Assembly (NCBI GenBank): GCA_025201845.1
Contig: MU603951.1
Span: 128,200 to 192,199 of the forward strand
Reading direction: 5' to 3'
Origin: Martensiomyces pterosporus
Taxonomy: Eukaryota; Kickxellomycota; Kickxellomycetes; Kickxellales; Kickxellaceae
DNA length: 64,000 nucleotides
This document shows positions 10,354 to 19,304 of the stretch, one piece after another (position 1 is the first letter of the stretch; each line of letters opens with the position of its first letter). The notes under the pieces are model-generated. The model made no database searches. It worked only from the letters and a program-made list of their open reading frames with translations, and was not told the DNA's origin. Both the position numbers and the translations under genes were made by a program.

Positions 10354-10797
10354 TCAAGTGTGAGGATGAGCCTGCATGGCGAGGAGCACAGCACTGAGTG
10401 CCAGAGACATGCAAGCGAGGCACAGCGATGTGAGTAGCACAAACAGGTAGAAAGTCGCATTCTGGCTGAGCACTGGCGATGCGCTGAAATGCACATGCAC
10501 TGGCGGCTCCCTGGGATCAGCAGCAGCAGCCAGCCAGTGTGCTGAGCCTTTTCTGAGTATCGCTGTGAGATTGACGCCGGCTTCACTGGAGTCGCCGGTG
10601 GCTTTCTCTAGCATTAATGCCTGTAGCGCTGGCGACTGCGTGGCAGCCCGACCAGCTGGGAATAGGCCTGCATAGGCTGTGACTTGGGGCTCTCAAAGGC
10701 TAGTTCACTCAGCCGACTCTGGTATAGACAAGAGTGCACTGCTGTCGCCCGCCCGCAGCTTGGCGCTTGCTACGGCTGGGATGCAGCCAGGACGCCC
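10354..10797 (-). CDS. C-terminal part of an unidentified membrane protein, running into the gap
   Basis: The frame ends at the stop 10354-10356 and is open back to 10692. It contains an extramembrane segment with NLT and NAT glycosylation sites and one transmembrane helix (FYLFVLLTSLCLACMSLALS) close to the C-terminus, as in a type I membrane protein. An in-frame stop lies at 10693-10695, and another frame is open from the assembly gap to 10705. An intron between 10640 and 10790 therefore probably joins this exon to coding sequence hidden in the gap. I do not recognise the family. If instead the ATG at 10612-10614 is used, an 86-residue protein results. Confidence 0.4.
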
Positions 10798-11787
10798 NNN
10801 NNNNNNNNNNNNNNNNNNNNNNNNNNNNNNNNNNNNNNNNNNNNNNNNNNNNNNNNNNNNNNNNNNNNNNNNNNNNNNNNNNNNNNNNNNNNNNNNNNNN
10901 NNNNNNNNNNNNNNNNNNNNNNNNNNNNNNNNNNNNNNNNNNNNNNNNNNNNNNNNNNNNNNNNNNNNNNNNNNNNNNNNNNNNNNNNNNNNNNNNNNNN
11001 NNNNNNNNNNNNNNNNNNNNNNNNNNNNNNNNNNNNNNNNNNNNNNNNNNNNNNNNNNNNNNNNNNNNNNNNNNNNNNNNNNNNNNNNNNNNNNNNNNNN
11101 NNNNNNNNNNNNNNNNNNNNNNNNNNNNNNNNNNNNNNNNNNNNNNNNNNNNNNNNNNNNNNNNNNNNNNNNNNNNNNNNNNNNNNNNNNNNNNNNNNNN
11201 NNNNNNNNNNNNNNNNNNNNNNNNNNNNNNNNNNNNNNNNNNNNNNNNNNNNNNNNNNNNNNNNNNNNNNNNNNNNNNNNNNNNNNNNNNNNNNNNNNNN
11301 NNNNNNNNNNNNNNNNNNNNNNNNNNNNNNNNNNNNNNNNNNNNNNNNNNNNNNNNNNNNNNNNNNNNNNNNNNNNNNNNNNNNNNNNNNNNNNNNNNNN
11401 NNNNNNNNNNNNNNNNNNNNNNNNNNNNNNNNNNNNNNNNNNNNNNNNNNNNNNNNNNNNNNNNNNNNNNNNNNNNNNNNNNNNNNNNNNNNNNNNNNNN
11501 NNNNNNNNNNNNNNNNNNNNNNNNNNNNNNNNNNNNNNNNNNNNNNNNNNNNNNNNNNNNNNNNNNNNNNNNNNNNNNNNNNNNNNNNNNNNNNNNNNNN
11601 NNNNNNNNNNNNNNNNNNNNNNNNNNNNNNNNNNNNNNNNNNNNNNNNNNNNNNNNNNNNNNNNNNNNNNNNNNNNNNNNNNNNNNNNNNNNNNNNNNNN
11701 NNNNNNNNNNNNNNNNNNNNNNNNNNNNNNNNNNNNNNNNNNNNNNNNNNNNNNNNNNNNNNNNNNNNNNNNNNNNNNNNNNNNNNN
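10798..11787. other. Assembly gap (990 Ns)
   Basis: Unsequenced. The gap is bordered on the right by one copy of a 157-bp sequence that recurs inverted at the end of the window. This suggests that the assembly failed in a longer repeat. Confidence 0.99.
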
Positions 11788-11944
11788 CCAAATGCACATG
11801 CGTGCATGGATGCCACCTCGTCCGCTTGGCCCAGCAAACCGGCCATTAAATCTGCGATAGCATCAGCGCCTCGTTAGCAGCAGAACAGGGCGTGCTAAAC
11901 CGTCCAGGCAGGCAGCATACGTTTAAGCGCATTTATTCATCTGC
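11788..11944 (-). repeat. 157-bp inverted repeat, copy 1 (beside the gap)
   Basis: The reverse complement of these 157 bases is identical, base for base, to 63773-63929. Read on the minus strand it opens with an AATAAA signal (11932-11937 on this strand as TTTATT) just after TMEM14, then enters an open frame MAGLLGQADEVASMHACAF that vanishes into the gap. Confidence 0.95.
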
Positions 11945-12027
11945 CATATGACACCAAACCCCGACACATAATCTTGAAAGAAACTGCAGACACTAAGTGT
12001 GGAGGAAAGAAGCATACCGGTCAATGC

Positions 12028-12336
12028 TCAGAGGAACCTTATTCCATAGCGGATGGCCATAGCCAGACTGGTAGCAGCAACCATTCCAGCAGGCATAAAC
12101 TTTCTGCTCTCCAAGAAGCGGCTGCCCATGACGCCAGCAAGCGCCAGGCACACAACGACAGGCAAGAGGGAGTAGTTTTTTGAATTGTTTGCAGCTAGCT
12201 GAGCAGCCAGCGCAAGAAGAGCCCCAAAAGCAAGTCCGCTAGCTAGCGACGCAACACTGTTTGCCTTAGCATACCCGACAACTCCGCCAAGAACAATAAA
12301 GGCTGCAAACGACAGTCCAAGTATATCTGCAGCCAT
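12028..12336 (-). CDS. TMEM14-family small membrane protein
   Basis: 102 residues with four hydrophobic segments (ILGLSFAAFIVLGGVVGY, ASLASGLAFGALLALAAQ, LLPVVVCLALAGVMGSRF, AGMVAATSLAMAIRYG). The length and the motifs FGALLALAAQ and GSRFLESRKFMPAGMVA are typical of the Tmemb_14 (UPF0136) family. Members sit in mitochondrial or ER membranes; TMEM14C is involved in porphyrin import for haem synthesis. The start is the ATG at 12334-12336 (MAADILGLSF). The gene ends about 90 bp before the repeat that carries its likely AATAAA signal. Confidence 0.85.
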   Translation of the reverse strand: MAADILGLSFAAFIVLGGVVGYAKANSVASLASGLAFGALLALAAQLAANNSKNYSLLPVVVCLALAGVMGSRFLESRKFMPAGMVAATSLAMAIRYGIRFL

Positions 12337-12535
12337 AGCCGTGTGTTGCTCTGTTGAATTTGCAGTATTTAGAGAGCACAAATGCAAAGAGAGGGGCAAA
12401 GTGGGAACAGATGAGATAAAGGTGGTTATCAGCTGTATAGATTGTTCTCTCGTGTTTTGTCCACTCAGGGCGCTCTTGCACCAAGAAACAGTAGCAGCGG
12501 CGGCGGATATGCTTCCAAAAACACTGGCAAAAGAT

Positions 12536-14641
12536 CTATCTGTCATGTGCTGCTGCTGTTGCCCCTTCTAGCCGAGCCTTCCAAGCAGCGAGGATCGAAG
12601 GTTCTACAGCCTGTGCAGTCGCACCTGCCGTGTGGCAGCCAGGCCTAGCAATGCCCTTGATGCACTGGATAACTGACCCATCAAGCCTGGATTGAATGGC
12701 AGCTCGGTGGGCATCAGCAAGCTCAGCACGCAGCTTGGCTCCACTAGCATCCAGAAGTGAGTACAAGCTGGATTCTAGCTGGCTCCATCGCTTTCCAAGC
12801 CAAACAAATGCCACCAGCGAGAGCCCCACGCCGCCAGATGTAGCGTACTGTATCGGGACATCGTAAAGAATCGAGCTAGACACCGCTCCAGCCACGGCAC
12901 TGGCATTAATGGCCCAGAACTGCGCCAGCGACCAGTGAATGTGCGTCGGGATGCTCTCCAAATCATCGCTGGTGGCCAGCTGCTTCTGCGATTCCCAGAC
13001 ATGGCGAGCAAGTGCAAGTTGGTCCACAGGCTCCCTTTGCAACGCAGTAGCCTGTAGCGTGGTCTTGATGGCAAGCAGTGTGGATGGCGTGTCGAATACT
13101 GCCGCTACTGCCGCTGGCTGTTCTGACTCGGTGCTGCCAAGAAGCACACTCACCTCGCTAGCAAGCTCATTAGCTACACGCCTAGCTGCCTCATTAAGGC
13201 GGCCAGCGGCATGGACCATTCCCAAGTCTGCCTCTTCAAAGGAGCGATCGAGAATCGCATCCTCAATGAGCGAGTCGGAAACCTCGTAAACGCGCATCAA
13301 AGCCGACTGCCATATCTTCCCGCTAGCAAACCACGAGCGGATGCGCCTCTTCATCGCACCAACGCTGGCATCGACGGTTTGCAAGTCGCCATTCTCAAAG
13401 TCCTGCTGGACACCTGAGCTCACGAGGGGCTGCTCTGCCGAGTTTGCATGACCAGCTGCCTGTAAATATGCAAGAAGCAGTGGCGGCACTCCCTGCACGC
13501 CTCTGGTTTCTCCTGGGGCTAACTCGCTAGCCTGCGCATATGCTGACTCTCCGCCTTGTTCAGCACAGGCAATAGCCGATCCCAGGGCGCTGGCCAAAAG
13601 GTCCAAGGGATGAGCACCGCTGCCACAGACAGCGCTATGCATATATTCAAAGGCAGTCTTGGCTGGATCGCTGCTTGCCAGTGCCGATGCGGTAGCAGAG
13701 CCCAGAGACACTGCATCCAAGGGCGAGTATGTGGAAATGCCAGCGAGACTCAGAGACTCATTCAAAAGACCAGCATACGCGTCGACAGTCGCTTGATTGG
13801 TGTCCAAGTTGTCCAGCGCAACAGCTACGCTGGGATGGAACTGCAGGGCGAAACGGAGCGGATTTGACCTTGCCAGTGTGTGGAGGACATTTGTGCGATT
13901 AGCGACAATGACGATGCGGCTGCACGAGTGGAGCCAGTCAGCAAACGCACCATGGCTGGACTCTGCCTGCGAAACCGAGAGGAACGTCATCCTGCTGTTG
14001 CTCTGCTCACTACCATTCCCTGGGTCGCTGCCAAGTGGCTCTAGCGTGCTGTTTACAGAGACTACCTGGACCGTATCACCAAAACTGACATTTACAGGAC
14101 CGGCCGATTCGTGTAGAGAGGTGGCCAATGCTTTAGTCAGTGCAGACATGGCCTCAGCATTGTTATGCGGCGCGGAAAGCCCAAGGTTTGTCAGCTGCAA
14201 TGCCTGCGCCTCCAAGCTGTCCACGTAGAGAACGCCTGTGCACCGTGCTTGTCCATCCATCGACAAAATGTTGCTGACGCGCTCTGCCCACTTGACAAGC
14301 TCAGCCGATTGCGTCGACGCCAACGTAGCTGTCACTTCAGCTGCAAGCTCCAGCAGCTGGGTCTCTGTGCTGGTGGCCGATATCTGGTGTGCGTTTGCGT
14401 TTGCAGCGCTTGGCGTTGACGATAAGGGTTGGATGCTGATATGCCGCCTTGGCTGCTTGCTATGCTGCCACAACGGAGCTGGCAGGCGCACGTGCCGCTG
14501 GCGGCTCCAGGATCCCGAAGCAGCAAGCCCATCGGCTGCAGAAGCCGTGGTGTGCTCGTGCACCGCCGGGCGACGCAGCACTGCCAGGCAGCGGCGCGAA
14601 ACAGCAGTCGGCTGCCGTCTTGTCAACGCGCCACGCAACAT
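12536..14641 (-). CDS. Mmc1-like mitochondrial dynamin-related membrane protein
   Basis: 701 residues from the ATG at 14639-14641. The first 60 residues (MLRGALTRRQPTAVSRRCLA...) are Arg/Ser/Ala-rich without acids, a strong mitochondrial presequence. The body is largely helical with no clear P-loop. Near the C-terminus is a hydrophobic pair (AVAGAVSSSILYDVPIQYA and GVGLSLVAFVWLGKRW) followed by a helical tail. This layout fits the fungal Mmc1 family, inner-membrane proteins with a degenerate dynamin-like fold. I recall the family from general knowledge and could not test it here. Mitochondrial membrane location is well supported; the exact family is less so. Confidence 0.6.
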   Translation of the reverse strand: MLRGALTRRQPTAVSRRCLAVLRRPAVHEHTTASAADGLAASGSWSRQRHVRLPAPLWQHSKQPRRHISIQPLSSTPSAANANAHQISATSTETQLLELAAEVTATLASTQSAELVKWAERVSNILSMDGQARCTGVLYVDSLEAQALQLTNLGLSAPHNNAEAMSALTKALATSLHESAGPVNVSFGDTVQVVSVNSTLEPLGSDPGNGSEQSNSRMTFLSVSQAESSHGAFADWLHSCSRIVIVANRTNVLHTLARSNPLRFALQFHPSVAVALDNLDTNQATVDAYAGLLNESLSLAGISTYSPLDAVSLGSATASALASSDPAKTAFEYMHSAVCGSGAHPLDLLASALGSAIACAEQGGESAYAQASELAPGETRGVQGVPPLLLAYLQAAGHANSAEQPLVSSGVQQDFENGDLQTVDASVGAMKRRIRSWFASGKIWQSALMRVYEVSDSLIEDAILDRSFEEADLGMVHAAGRLNEAARRVANELASEVSVLLGSTESEQPAAVAAVFDTPSTLLAIKTTLQATALQREPVDQLALARHVWESQKQLATSDDLESIPTHIHWSLAQFWAINASAVAGAVSSSILYDVPIQYATSGGVGLSLVAFVWLGKRWSQLESSLYSLLDASGAKLRAELADAHRAAIQSRLDGSVIQCIKGIARPGCHTAGATAQAVEPSILAAWKARLEGATAAAHDR

Positions 14642-14931
14642 TCCTTGTTCCTGCTGGGAAATTAGCAAAAATAAAATAAATATGGCGTAAATTGGCGTGT
14701 TGTGGTTCCTTTCGAGCGTTGGTAGGGAAGGAGAGATAACCACGACAAGCCGGCTCGCACTCTCCCAGCACTGCTTTTCAAACCACTTTTCTGCGGAGGA
14801 GAAAATGGCACACAAAGCCGCTCTGGTAAACGGGGCACTTTCGGGGACAAAGCGTTTGCGTGGGTTTGCTAGTTCTTATAGACAGGCAGCGAGAAAAAGG
14901 AATACGGGCTATGCGGGACTCTCCCTCCGTC

Positions 14932-15912
14932 TCAGGCAGTCTCGCCAGCAGCGGCAGCAGCGTCGCCAGCCGAGGCAGCGCCGGCTGGAGCAGCGGCACT
15001 CTTGTCGTCCGAAGCGCCAGCCAGAGCCAGGCGGGTGAAGTTGGGGAGGGTGAAGGCAGCGCGGTGGATATCCGAGTTGTAGTACTTGAAGAGCTTGAGC
15101 TCCTGCTCAGGCGAGAACTGGCGCAGGGGCTCCTTGAGGTTAGCTGACTTGTCCTTGCTGCAAATGATAAAGCCGATCTGGCCCGAGGGGTAGGTGGGGA
15201 TGGTGGTGTAGGCGTACTCGGCAACAGGGAAGAGCTTGCGGGCAAAAGTCAGGACCTCCTTGATAAGAGGGAGGTGGAGCCACTGGCACTCGCCCTGGGT
15301 CGAGACCATGCCGCCGTCGCGCAGGGCATCGCGCATGAGCTCGTAGTAGCGGGACTGGTACAGGCTCTCGGCAGGACCGACGGGGTCGGACGAGTCGGTG
15401 ATGATAACGTCAAAGTAGTCCCTCTTGTTCTGGAGGAAGTCAAATCCATCGCCAATGTGCACCGAGGTCTTGGGGCTGTCAAAGCCGACCGCAAGCGAGG
15501 GCAGGTACTTCTTGGACAGGCGGATGACGGCCTCGTCGATGTCGCACAGGACGGCCTCCTTGACCTGGGGGTGCTTGACGACCTCGCGGAGAACGCCGCC
15601 GTCGCCGCCGCCGATGACGAGGACACGCTCGGGGTTGGGGTGCGAGAACAGCGCGGGGTGGGTGATCATCTCCTGGTAGCTGAATTCGTCGCGCTCGGTG
15701 ACCTGGATGACGCCGTCGAGGACGAGGACGTTGCCATAGGTCTTGGACGAGAAGATGAGAACGTCCTGGAACTTGGACTTTTCGACGTGGAGGACCTCGC
15801 TGACCTCGATGTTCATCGACTGTCCGGGCCACATCGCGCCGCTCTCGCGGAACCAGCCGTTGCTGATGTTAGGGTGGGTGAGCTTGGTGGCGGTGGGGGC
15901 CTTGGAGGTCAT
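14932..15912 (-). CDS. SPE3: Spermidine synthase
   Basis: 326 residues. It transfers aminopropyl from decarboxylated S-adenosylmethionine to putrescine. The signature pieces are present in order: [58 protein letters not shown] (nucleotide-type glycine loop), and the catalytic [19 protein letters not shown]. The start [15 protein letters not shown] (ATG 15910-15912) matches family length. Unlike typical orthologs it has an Ala/Ser/Gly-rich C-terminal extension of about 35 residues ([20 protein letters not shown]). Codon choice is very GC-biased, as expected of a highly expressed gene. It is divergent from the PP2A gene. Confidence 0.95.
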   Translation of the reverse strand: MTSKAPTATKLTHPNISNGWFRESGAMWPGQSMNIEVSEVLHVEKSKFQDVLIFSSKTYGNVLVLDGVIQVTERDEFSYQEMITHPALFSHPNPERVLVIGGGDGGVLREVVKHPQVKEAVLCDIDEAVIRLSKKYLPSLAVGFDSPKTSVHIGDGFDFLQNKRDYFDVIITDSSDPVGPAESLYQSRYYELMRDALRDGGMVSTQGECQWLHLPLIKEVLTFARKLFPVAEYAYTTIPTYPSGQIGFIICSKDKSANLKEPLRQFSPEQELKLFKYYNSDIHRAAFTLPNFTRLALAGASDDKSAAAPAGAASAGDAAAAAGETA

Positions 15913-16616
15913 TGTGTGTCGACGGTAGTATATTGCGCTGTTGCAAAGTAGCTGGCGGTGAAGGTGAGCCGGGTGTCCAGAAGATCGGAGCGAGGGCGCA
16001 AGAGCAGAACGCAGAAAGGACAACGTGTGCGAGGCAAAAGAGCTGGAGAGGAGTAAGAGCCAAGAGAGGAGCAGTGCGGGGAAAGCAAGCTGGGCTCCAG
16101 GCATCCAGGCGTGTATAAAAACTTTTCTGCTTGGCGAGACCCGGGCCGCCGCTCCTGCCCAGCTGCGTTATCTCGGCGCCAGAGAGAAAGCAATTGGAGA
16201 AAATAGCTGGCCTGTGCCCCTTTTCTCGCCCCGCTGTCTGCATCAGAGCTGGCGCGAGTGTGCACGCAGCCAGCCGAGCCGGGTCGGTGCCGAGCGAGCC
16301 ACCCTGCTTTTCAGGCGCAGAAAGGCACTGCCTGCAGCCATTGCTGTGCAACAGACACGCAGTCTGGCCGTCGCCAATGAAATGGCGGAGCGCGCAGAAC
16401 AAGCATGTGCCCGCAATCCCTTACCCACTCAAGCGTAAACCTCCATTTTGCAAGTGCGCGCACCAGCTTGCTGTGTTCTTTTTTTTTGTGGCTACTCTTT
16501 TATTTACTCCTACAGTCTGCTCTCTTTCGTGTACATCCCCTTGTCTCTCCTGTTCCAAGCACTCCACATTCATACACACCCCCTTTTACACATACAGATA
16601 TTCTTTCCACGCAGAG
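15913..16616. other. Intergenic: divergent SPE3/PP2A promoter region
   Basis: 704 bp. Pyrimidine-rich tracts lie just before the PP2A ATG (16480-16610). I see no other gene. Confidence 0.45.
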
Positions 16617-17789
16617 ATGGACATGCTTGACGTTGACATTGGCACTCTTGATTCATGGATTGAGCAGCTCTTTGAGTGCAAGCAGCTGAGCGAGCTGAGC
16701 GTGAAGAACCTCTGCGACAAGGCAAGTACACACCAGCCATGCATTATATGTGGCAGTCTAGAGCGTGTCGAGGGGAGGAGTGCTTGCACGTACACGCGTT
16801 TGGCGGGGCGGAATCCCAGGCCATCTGCACCGCGGCATTGCCTGAGCATTCCGGCGCTTTATTATTTTTTGGTGTTACACCGCCATACGGCGAAATCTAT
16901 TTGCTCAGGGTAGCTGACGGCATCTGGCGAAAAATTCAGGTGGTTTGTTATATGTTTTTAGGCAAAGGAGGTTCTCATGCAGGAATCTAATGTGCAGCCG
17001 GTGCGCTGCCCAGTCACTGTGTGCGGCGACATTCACGGGCAGTTCCATGACCTCGTCGAGCTGTTCAAAATTGGAGGCAATTCGCCGGACACAAACTATC
17101 TCTTCATGGGCGACTACGTCGACCGTGGCTACTACTCCGTGGAGACCGTCACTCTGCTCGTGGCCATGAAGATTCGCTACCCGGAGCGCATCACCATCCT
17201 TCGAGGCAATCACGAGAGCAGGCAGATTACTCAGGTGTACGGCTTCTACGACGAGTGTCTTCGCAAATACGGCAACGCCGAGGTGTGGAAGTACTTCACC
17301 GACCTGTTCGACTACCTTCCTCTGACGGCGCTTATTGAGGAGCAGATTTTCTGCCTGCACGGAGGACTCTCTCCGTCCATCGACACGCTTGACCATATCC
17401 GCTCGCTGGACCGCGTCCAGGAGGTGCCTCACGAAGGCCCTATGTGCGACCTTCTGTGGTCGGACCCGGATGACCGCTGCGGATGGGGCATTTCTCCTCG
17501 CGGCGCCGGGTACACCTTTGGCCAGGACATTTCGGAGGCGTTCAACCACAACAATGGGCTTACGCTTATTGCGCGCGCGCACCAGCTGGTCATGGAGGGG
17601 TACAACTGGAGCCAGGAGAAGAATGTGGTCACTATATTCAGTGCCCCCAACTACTGCTACCGCTGTGGCAACCAGGCTGCTATCATGGAGATTGACGAGA
17701 ACATGAAGTACACCTTCCTGCAGTTTGACCCGGCTCCCAGGCGCGGCGAGCCCCACGTCACCCGCAAAACGCCCGACTACTTCCTCTAA
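16617..17789 (+). CDS. PPH21: Serine/threonine protein phosphatase 2A catalytic subunit (two exons, GC-AG intron)
   Basis: Exon 1 is 16617-16721 and exon 2 is 16962-17789, giving 310 residues (PP2A-C is normally 309). Metal-binding and catalytic motifs are intact: [41 protein letters not shown]2A-specific stretches [12 protein letters not shown] and [14 protein letters not shown] are present, as is the methylated C-terminal TPDYFL. The intron must start with GCAAGT: only splicing AAG|GCAAGT...TTTTTAG|GCAAAG restores the conserved [17 protein letters not shown] in frame. The nearby GT donor shifts the frame. Confidence 0.95.
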
Positions 17790-18273
17790 GTCGCAGCCGG
17801 GCATGCTCAGAAGTGCAGGCAGCCCAAGCGCACCGTTCTAACCCTCTCTGGAGCAGAGGCCCTGGCTGGCTGCTCAAAAATGAGCCAGAACAAGATAGCA
17901 GTTTTCGGTGAAGCAGCCTGCTCGCTCTTCTTTTTGGTTTCATTTGTTCTCTTTTTTTTGCTTTTCCCTTCCCGCCCTTTTGATCTACTCGCCGACGCCA
18001 AACACCCTCCTCTTTCTTGGTCGCTCTCCGGGGCCTTTGCTTCGTGGTTTAGAGTAGCAGTGCTGCTGTGCCAACACGCGCCATCCCTTCGCTCCTACCC
18101 TATCCAATCTCTTGCGGCAGCTGGCGTCATCGCACCTTCTCCATTCCATTGCTCCTTTCTCTAGTCATCTCAAAGTGGTTTCTGTACTAAAGCTCTCATT
18201 CACGCAAACTAGAAGCAAAGGAAAGAGCGAGGCGGACGGGGAGTGCCAGCGCTCTTGTCGTCTACGGCGATGC
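17790..18273. other. Intergenic between convergent PP2A and MRPL38
   Basis: 484 bp, T/C-rich on the plus strand (17925-18020). No gene is recognised. Confidence 0.45.
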
Positions 18274-18666
18274 TCATACGACGCGAGGAGCAAGCGAAAC
18301 GACCTTGACCCAGTTCTTGTAGCGCAGCTCAGCCGACACGAGGCCCAAAATACGGCTGCCCAGCGGCTGCTGCTGGTTGTTGAGAAGGACGCAGGCGTTG
18401 TCATCGAACCGCACATAGCGGCCGTCGGGGCGACGCACCTCCTTCTTTGTCCGCACAATGACGGCTCTCCTCACATCTCCCTTGCGGATCTTTGCTGCCG
18501 ACATGCTGCCCGAGGTCTTGTCCGAGATCGGCCGCGCCTTCTTCACAGATACAACGATCTCGTCGCCCACCTCTGCCCACCGTGCGTTCTTCAGGACCTT
18601 GATGCACTCGGCGACTATGGCTCCCGAATTGTCAATGACGTTGAGGCGGCTCTTCATTTGAATCAT
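18274..18666 (-). CDS. MRPL38: Mitochondrial large-subunit ribosomal protein uL14m
   Basis: 130 residues, [20 protein letters not shown] onward. It matches the whole uL14 fold: the beta-barrel start with [21 protein letters not shown], the signature [21 protein letters not shown] with [10 protein letters not shown], then [13 protein letters not shown]. The start MIQ and the absence of the cytosolic uL14 N-terminal extension point to the mitochondrial (bacterial-type) protein, yeast Mrpl38. There is no obvious cleavable presequence, as in the yeast protein. Confidence 0.92.
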   Translation of the reverse strand: MIQMKSRLNVIDNSGAIVAECIKVLKNARWAEVGDEIVVSVKKARPISDKTSGSMSAAKIRKGDVRRAVIVRTKKEVRRPDGRYVRFDDNACVLLNNQQQPLGSRILGLVSAELRYKNWVKVVSLAPRVV

Positions 18667-19304
18667 TTTGGGCGGTTACTATTTCCTTTTGTGTTGGGTG
18701 CAGATAGGCTGTTGCGACTGCTGTGGCCAGGGCGATTGAGTGAATTGAGAAAGAGAGCTAAAGCAAGCGTGTAGATAGAGCGGGTGGGAGACAAAGCAGA
18801 CAATGGCAGTAAGCAGCACGCTTGGAGCCGAGCTGGCCTTGCTCTGTGCAGCCTCTGCGCTTTATCTGGCCGTGCTGTGTGTGTGGGCTGGCAGCGGTTT
18901 TTCGCGTGATCGCTCGGTGATCAGGATCTATGGAGCAGACAGAGAGCGGCTCGGCCCTCGCACAGCAGCGAGGCGGGAGCACTGGGGGAGGGGCGCGATG
19001 GGAATCGAACTGGCGCATGCTGGAAAATGCTGCTCCCCCCGCGCCCCCAGTAAAATATAGGCACAAAACACGCGCGTTAGAAGGACAGGAAAAAATTTCA
19101 GGCGCAAGCCAGGTTGGGAGCGCAAAACAGCCACAAACGGCATTTCCGCCCTAGTCGTCGAATGATTTCCTTGCTCCTCCACTCGCCTTTTCTAAAGCAT
19201 AAAACTACTAGAGCAGCAGCAACAGCAGTTCGCCCTGCGTGCAGCACAGGCGTCTCCACACACCACTTTTCCCTCTCTCGAGCAATCTGCAACTGACCGC
19301 AACC
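18667..19304. other. Intergenic: divergent MRPL38/BRF1 region with a structured GC-rich element
   Basis: 638 bp. It holds the inverted-repeat element at 18982-19050, described separately. No protein gene is recognised. Confidence 0.45.
18982..19050 (-). other. GC-rich hairpin with a Pol III B-box-like motif
   Basis: The ends CTGGGGG and CCCCCAG are a perfect 7-bp complement 69 bp apart, with further GGGCGC/GCGCCC pairing inside. Read on the minus strand it contains AGTTCGATTCC, one mismatch from the B-box consensus GGTTCGANTCC. It does not fold as a tRNA because the bases flanking the TTCGATT loop cannot pair. It may be a decayed tRNA-like gene, a small RNA gene or a chance hairpin. Confidence 0.3.

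Noticed and set aside
10684..11877. Open frames of 360-390 codons across the gap
   Set aside because: They exist only because Ns do not create stops. No coding claim can be made through unsequenced bases.
18982..19050. tRNA gene on the minus strand
   Set aside because: The TTCGATT loop is not flanked by pairing bases, and the 69-bp outer stem does not leave room for normal D and anticodon arms.
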